Of a DNA stretch of 8,188 nt, positions 5,393 through 8,188 are shown piece after piece. Position numbers and translations under genes: made by a program. Source of the stretch: Bacteroidales bacterium UBA1199. GTDB taxonomy: Bacteria; Bacteroidota; Bacteroidia; Bacteroidales; UBA932. Positions within the stretch are counted from its first letter, which is position 1. Every line of letters begins with the position of its first letter. Location of the stretch: assembly GCA_002309795.1 (NCBI GenBank), contig DBXZ01000013.1:1-8188 (forward strand). Direction: 5' to 3'. Under the pieces are notes generated by a model that was not told where the DNA came from, ran no database searches, and saw only the letters and a program-made list of their open reading frames with translations.

Positions 5393-5623
5393 CTATTCGG
5401 CGGGCTCGGCGAGAATCTCCTGGGCGCGGGATTCGTCCTCTTCCAGCACCATCACACAGACGGGGTCGATGACGTTCAGGCAGGGATAGGAGGATTGTCC
5501 TCCGACGACGGTGGCGCCGATGCCGGCGGCAATCAGGCGCTGGGCCACGATGTGAGCGGTCATCAGGTCGGTGTATTCAGCGACGGTGACCATCTTTTCC
5601 TGGTTCTCTTTCTGGGTTTCCAT
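5393..5623 (-). CDS. DUF2007 family protein (putative signal-transducing, PII-like fold)
   Basis: A 76-residue cytosolic protein from ATG 5623. 'VTVAEYTDLMTAHIVAQRLIAAGI' is the strand and helix that open DUF2007 domains, and 'VCVMVLEEDESRAQEIL' is the closing strand and helix (the typical 'V.V..ED..RA..IL'). The length is normal for a free-standing DUF2007 protein. The family is labelled putative signal transducing, but its ligand and partners are not established. The start was chosen because a -7 box at 5640-5647 lies 16 bp upstream, leaving a leader of roughly 10 nt. The longer frame, starting at GTG 5650, would include the promoter. It is transcribed away from the uridine phosphorylase-like gene, and the cross-shaped repeat follows its stop after 5 bp. 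Family assignment is good. Confidence 0.75.
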   Translation of the reverse strand: METQKENQEKMVTVAEYTDLMTAHIVAQRLIAAGIGATVVGGQSSYPCLNVIDPVCVMVLEEDESRAQEILAEPAE

Positions 5624-5639
5624 GGCATTCGATTTTCTA

Positions 5640-5647
5640 CAAAGATA
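5640..5647 (-). promoter_or_regulatory. -7 promoter box (TATCTTTG) of the DUF2007 gene
   Basis: Read on the minus strand this is TATCTTTG, matching TAnnTTTG and identical to the box before the Kelch-AraC gene. Transcription would start near 5633-5636, about 10-13 nt before ATG 5623. It lies 22 bp from the opposing box at 5670-5677, so the two promoters are back to back. Confidence 0.5.
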
Positions 5648-5669
5648 CACAGAATCGGCGAATAATTGC

Positions 5670-5677
5670 TATATTTG
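5670..5677 (+). promoter_or_regulatory. -7 promoter box (TATATTTG) of the phosphorylase operon
   Basis: TATATTTG on the plus strand matches TAnnTTTG and lies 25 bp before ATG 5703, giving a leader of about 20 nt. No clear -33 TTG element is seen 19-21 bp upstream. Any such element would fall on the DUF2007 promoter, so the two divergent promoters may compete. Confidence 0.5.
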
Positions 5678-5702
5678 AAACTCAAACCAAAGATGAAAAG
5701 CC

Positions 5703-6587
5703 ATGAGCGAAAGAATTCCTGAATCCGAACTGATTATCAACCCGGACGGAACTGTGTTCCACCTGCACCTGCACCCGGAAGAACTGGCCGACACGGTCGT
5801 TCTGGTCGGAGACCCGGGCCGCGTCCGGATGGTCGCCTCCTTCTTTGACAAGGATTCCATTGAATTTGAGCGCGAATCGCGCGAACTGCATACCATTACC
5901 GGCCGTTACCACGGCAAACGCGTCACTGTGCTCTCCACGGGCATGGGCACCGACAACATCGATATCGTGATGACCGAGCTGGACGCCCTGGCCAACATCG
6001 ATTTCGAGACCCGCCTGCCCAAGAAGGAGCATCGCACGCTGACCCTCCTGCGAATCGGCACCAGCGGCGCCATCCGCCCGGAGATTCCGCTGGGCAGCTA
6101 CGTCTTCTCCCGGATGTCGGTCGGTTTCGACGGCGTGCTCAACTGGTATGCCGACGGCGAAAAGGTCCGTGAGAACGATATCGAACAGGCCTTCGTCAAA
6201 TACATGGACTGGCCGGAGCGTTTCGCCACCCCTTACTTCGTCAAATCGAGCGACAAGGTGGCCGAACGGTTCAAAGACTTCACCATCAGCGGCGTAACGA
6301 TGTCCGCACCGGGTTTCTACGGGCCGCAGGGGCGCTCCGTGCGCATGAAACTCACCGTTCCCGACCTGATCTACAAGATGGAAGGATTCTCGTTCGGCGA
6401 GTGGAAAATCACCAACATCGAGATGGAATCCTCCGCCCTGGCCGGCATGGCCGCCGTTCTGGGCCACGAAGCCGGTACCGTCTGCCTGATCATTGCCAAC
6501 CGCTACGCCAAGGAGAGCAATCCGGACTACAAGGCGCTGATGGCAGAGATGGTCGAAAAATCCCTCGACGCCCTCACGCGCGACTGA
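5703..6587 (+). CDS. udp: uridine phosphorylase-like nucleoside phosphorylase (NP-I family)
   Basis: A 294-residue cytosolic enzyme of the NP-I phosphorylase family, expected to split a pyrimidine nucleoside such as uridine with phosphate into the base and (deoxy)ribose-1-phosphate for salvage. Visible motifs are the phosphate-binding G-D-P-G-R (36-40), 'STGMGTDNIDIV' (78-89), 'LLRIGTSGAI' (115-124), which closely matches the 'RIGTTGAI' of E. coli Udp, and 'NIEMES' (238-243), whose Glu-Met-Glu contacts the ribose. It is about 40 residues longer than E. coli Udp, with extra sequence around 95-110 and 150-225, so substrate preference may differ. ATG 5703 fits the family N-terminus. An out-of-frame ATG at 5693 opens only a 9-residue frame. 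It is followed after 3 bp by the transglutaminase-fold gene, suggesting co-transcription. The family is sure; uridine as the main substrate is likely. Confidence 0.85.
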   Translation: MSERIPESELIINPDGTVFHLHLHPEELADTVVLVGDPGRVRMVASFFDKDSIEFERESRELHTITGRYHGKRVTVLSTGMGTDNIDIVMTELDALANIDFETRLPKKEHRTLTLLRIGTSGAIRPEIPLGSYVFSRMSVGFDGVLNWYADGEKVRENDIEQAFVKYMDWPERFATPYFVKSSDKVAERFKDFTISGVTMSAPGFYGPQGRSVRMKLTVPDLIYKMEGFSFGEWKITNIEMESSALAGMAAVLGHEAGTVCLIIANRYAKESNPDYKALMAEMVEKSLDALTRD

Positions 6588-6590
6588 CGG

Positions 6591-7460
6591 ATGGCTTCGC
6601 GCAGCGAACTCCAGGACCTGGTTTCCCTTTTCGACGATTCCGACGAGACGGTGGCCGCCTGTGTGGACCGCCGCCTGCTGGAAATGGGGCGTGAAGTCCT
6701 TCCCGCCCTGGAAGAGTTGCGTCGCGCCGAACGTAACCCGCAACGCGCCCGGCTGATTGCCGAGCGGCAGCGCCGTTTTAACGAAGAATTCCGGCTGGAA
6801 GACCTCAAACGGCTTGCCCGCAGCTGCGGAACCGCCGGATTTTCGCTCTTCGAAGCGGGCTTCCTGATCTCTTCGCTCTGCGACTACAGCCTGAGGCGCG
6901 AAGTCTTTACGCAGGCCGTGGAAGCCTGCGCGTCGGCCTACCGCAACGAGGCCTCCGACCAGCGGACCGCCCTCGAAAACGCCAAGATATTCAGCCACCT
7001 CTTCTTTCACCGGCTGGGCTTCACCATCCGCGACGAAGCGATGACCGATCCCCTTTGCGCCCGCCTCCCGAACGTACTGGAACAGCGCAAAGGCAATCCC
7101 ATCGCCATCGCGTACCTCTATTTTCTGCTGGCCGAGGAGAACGGCCTTCCCCTCTACCCGCTCTGCTTTCCGGGCGGATTCGTACCGGCATGGCTCGAAG
7201 AGGGCAAAGAACTGTTCTACATCAATTTGCAGGCGGAGGGCGATATCCTGATGCTCCGCGACCTGCGTGCGGCCGACGTGAACCACGCCGCGCTGCGCAG
7301 CGTCTCCGTGCTGCCCGTGATGCTGCTCGAATCGCTGCAGTACCAGGCGGTGGCCACCCACGATGCAACGCGCTCGTCCCTGCTGGAACGAGCGCTCGAC
7401 AAATTCGGAACGGAACGCTTCCTGACCGTGGACGACGATCCGGAAGCACCTTCTCTTTAA
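6591..7460 (+). CDS. SirB1-type transglutaminase-fold protein lacking the motif histidine
   Basis: A 289-residue cytosolic protein with no signal peptide or membrane helix. A helical N-terminal region (1-120) with HEAT-like character ('LVSLFDDSDETVAACVDRRL') precedes a domain of the SirB1/Transglut_core2 type. The signature 'VLEQRKGNPIAIAYLYFLLA' covers residues 162-181, followed by 'GLPLYPLCFPGGF' at 185-197. Family members normally read P-x-H-F in the last motif; here residue 196 is Gly where the His is expected, so any His-dependent catalysis is probably lost. No enzymatic activity is firmly established for SirB1 proteins in any case. It starts 3 bp after the phosphorylase stop, with no Shine-Dalgarno, so coupled translation is likely. 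Its TAA overlaps the stop of the opposing peptidase gene. Family is likely; function is unknown. Confidence 0.75.
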   Translation: MASRSELQDLVSLFDDSDETVAACVDRRLLEMGREVLPALEELRRAERNPQRARLIAERQRRFNEEFRLEDLKRLARSCGTAGFSLFEAGFLISSLCDYSLRREVFTQAVEACASAYRNEASDQRTALENAKIFSHLFFHRLGFTIRDEAMTDPLCARLPNVLEQRKGNPIAIAYLYFLLAEENGLPLYPLCFPGGFVPAWLEEGKELFYINLQAEGDILMLRDLRAADVNHAALRSVSVLPVMLLESLQYQAVATHDATRSSLLERALDKFGTERFLTVDDDPEAPSL

Positions 7461-8188
7461 CGTACGATCAACCGCTGACCGGGCCGGATCAGCGACTTCG
7501 AAGAGATCTTGTTCAGCTTGCAGATGGCCGAGACCGTCGTGCCGTACTTGGCGGCGATACGGCCCAGGTTGTCGCCCTTGCGCACCACATAGATGATGCG
7601 GCCCGAAGCGGCCTTCGACTCTTCGTCGGTCATTCCGTAGTGGGAATAAACGTTGAAATAGTGGCGCTTGAGGGTGATGAGCGAATCGCGGATGGTGCCG
7701 TGGCGGAAATCCACCACGCGCTCCGGATCGAACGCCTTGCCCATGTAGCGGGTTTCGAAATGGAGGTGTGGGCCGGTGCTGCGGCCGGTACTGCCGCCCA
7801 GGCCCAGGGCTTCGCCCGACTTGATCATATCGCCTGAGAAGACAAACCGTTTGGAAAGATGGGCATAATAGGTCTCCAGTCCGTTGTCATGCCGGATAAT
7901 CACCAGACCGCCGTAGCCGCCCGTCTCCCGGCCCTTTCCGGAATAACGGACCACACCGTCGAAAGCAGCCCGGACCGTGTCGCCCGTATGAAGCGGAAGG
8001 TCCACGCCCTTGTGCGGCCTGCGGCCCCGGAAACGGAAACTGGAGCGGACCGATCCCGGAACAGGCACACAGAAAGAATGGGTCGAATCCAACAGCCGCA
8101 GATCAATCTCAGCGGGCAGAGAATCCACCGGAACATCCTTGAAAGCGTGAATCTTTTCAGGGTCCCATCCTTCGTAGAAACCGGCCGT
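7457..8188 (-). CDS. M23 family (LytM-type) peptidase with C-terminal LysM domain, 5' end outside window
   Basis: The frame is open to the window edge, so the start is missing; 243 residues are visible. Counting from the first visible residue, the M23 domain spans about 45-160. It has the zinc ligands His59 and Asp63 in 'HKGVD', then His110 in 'YYAHLS', and the closing 'GPHLHFE' with His141 and His143, so the active site looks complete. A LysM domain (198-243, 'YVVRKGDNLGRIAAKYG' to 'IRPGQRLIVR') would bind peptidoglycan. It is predicted to cut peptide cross-links of the cell wall in the periplasm, acting in growth or cell separation. The signal peptide expected for such enzymes would lie in the missing part. 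A GTG at 8128 gives a shorter frame, but the coding-like upstream sequence ('FYEGWDPEKIHAF') argues against it. It converges on the SirB1-type gene and shares its stop bases. Confidence 0.9.
   Translation of the reverse strand, partial: TAGFYEGWDPEKIHAFKDVPVDSLPAEIDLRLLDSTHSFCVPVPGSVRSSFRFRGRRPHKGVDLPLHTGDTVRAAFDGVVRYSGKGRETGGYGGLVIIRHDNGLETYYAHLSKRFVFSGDMIKSGEALGLGGSTGRSTGPHLHFETRYMGKAFDPERVVDFRHGTIRDSLITLKRHYFNVYSHYGMTDEESKAASGRIIYVVRKGDNLGRIAAKYGTTVSAICKLNKISSKSLIRPGQRLIVR

Noticed and set aside
5693..5722. Ten-codon upstream frame overlapping the phosphorylase start
   Set aside because: It could act as an upstream frame, but its length, overlap and lack of any ribosome site make chance the simpler explanation.
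5682..7361. 559-codon open frame on the minus strand opposite the phosphorylase and SirB1-type genes
   Set aside because: Its product is rich in His, Gln, Gly and Arg with no recognisable domain, and both plus-strand genes beneath it have clear family motifs. It is an antisense shadow of GC-rich codon use.
7055..7837. 260-codon plus-strand frame spanning the end of the SirB1-type gene and the M23 gene
   Set aside because: Arg/Pro/Ala-rich product, out of frame with one gene and antisense to the other; both have firm motifs.

Overview
The window looks like a chromosomal segment from an anaerobic, gut-type member of the Bacteroidales, probably uncultured. The evidence is Bacteroidetes-style -7 promoter boxes (TAnnTTTG) in front of most transcription units, a fimbrillin-type surface lipoprotein with a 'GLSVKWA' C-terminal domain, a DUF4293-like membrane protein, a DUF2007 protein, and mostly absent Shine-Dalgarno sequences. 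A Rikenellaceae or Cryptobacteroides-like origin would fit the fairly GC-rich coding DNA, but the family cannot be fixed from sequence alone.

Left part (1-5131, all minus strand). Read in the direction of transcription there are six tightly spaced genes. They are a 52-residue peptide (5131-4973), a fimbrillin/FISUMP-like lipoprotein (4968-3550), a membrane-spanning Kelch-AraC regulator (3524-1863), a four-helix DUF4293-like membrane protein (1805-1365), an IscU/NifU-like iron-sulfur scaffold (1353-652) and a GGGtGRT protein cut by the window edge (637 to beyond 1). Gaps are 4, 25, 57, 11 and 14 bp. Internal -7 boxes before the regulator and before the membrane protein suggest several nested transcription units. 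The first three genes look like a surface-structure cassette with its own transmembrane regulator. The last two are a recurrent pair of unknown joint function.

Middle (5132-5392, no gene). This holds the promoter of the peptide gene, a small GC hairpin, and a 111-bp cross-shaped palindrome (5277-5387). The palindrome has a 13-bp outer stem, a long central stem on the same axis and two side hairpins inserted as equal 17-nt segments. All four non-Watson-Crick pairs are G-T when read on the plus strand, which hints that the plus strand is the folding strand. This is the most unusual structure in the window.

Right part (5393-8188). A small DUF2007 gene (minus) and a uridine phosphorylase-like gene (plus) diverge from back-to-back promoters. 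The phosphorylase gene is followed after 3 bp by a SirB1-type transglutaminase-fold gene that lacks the usual motif histidine. That gene converges on an M23 peptidase/LysM gene (minus, 5' end outside the window), and the two share a TTAA stop.

No tRNA, rRNA, CRISPR array, transposase or integrase was seen.
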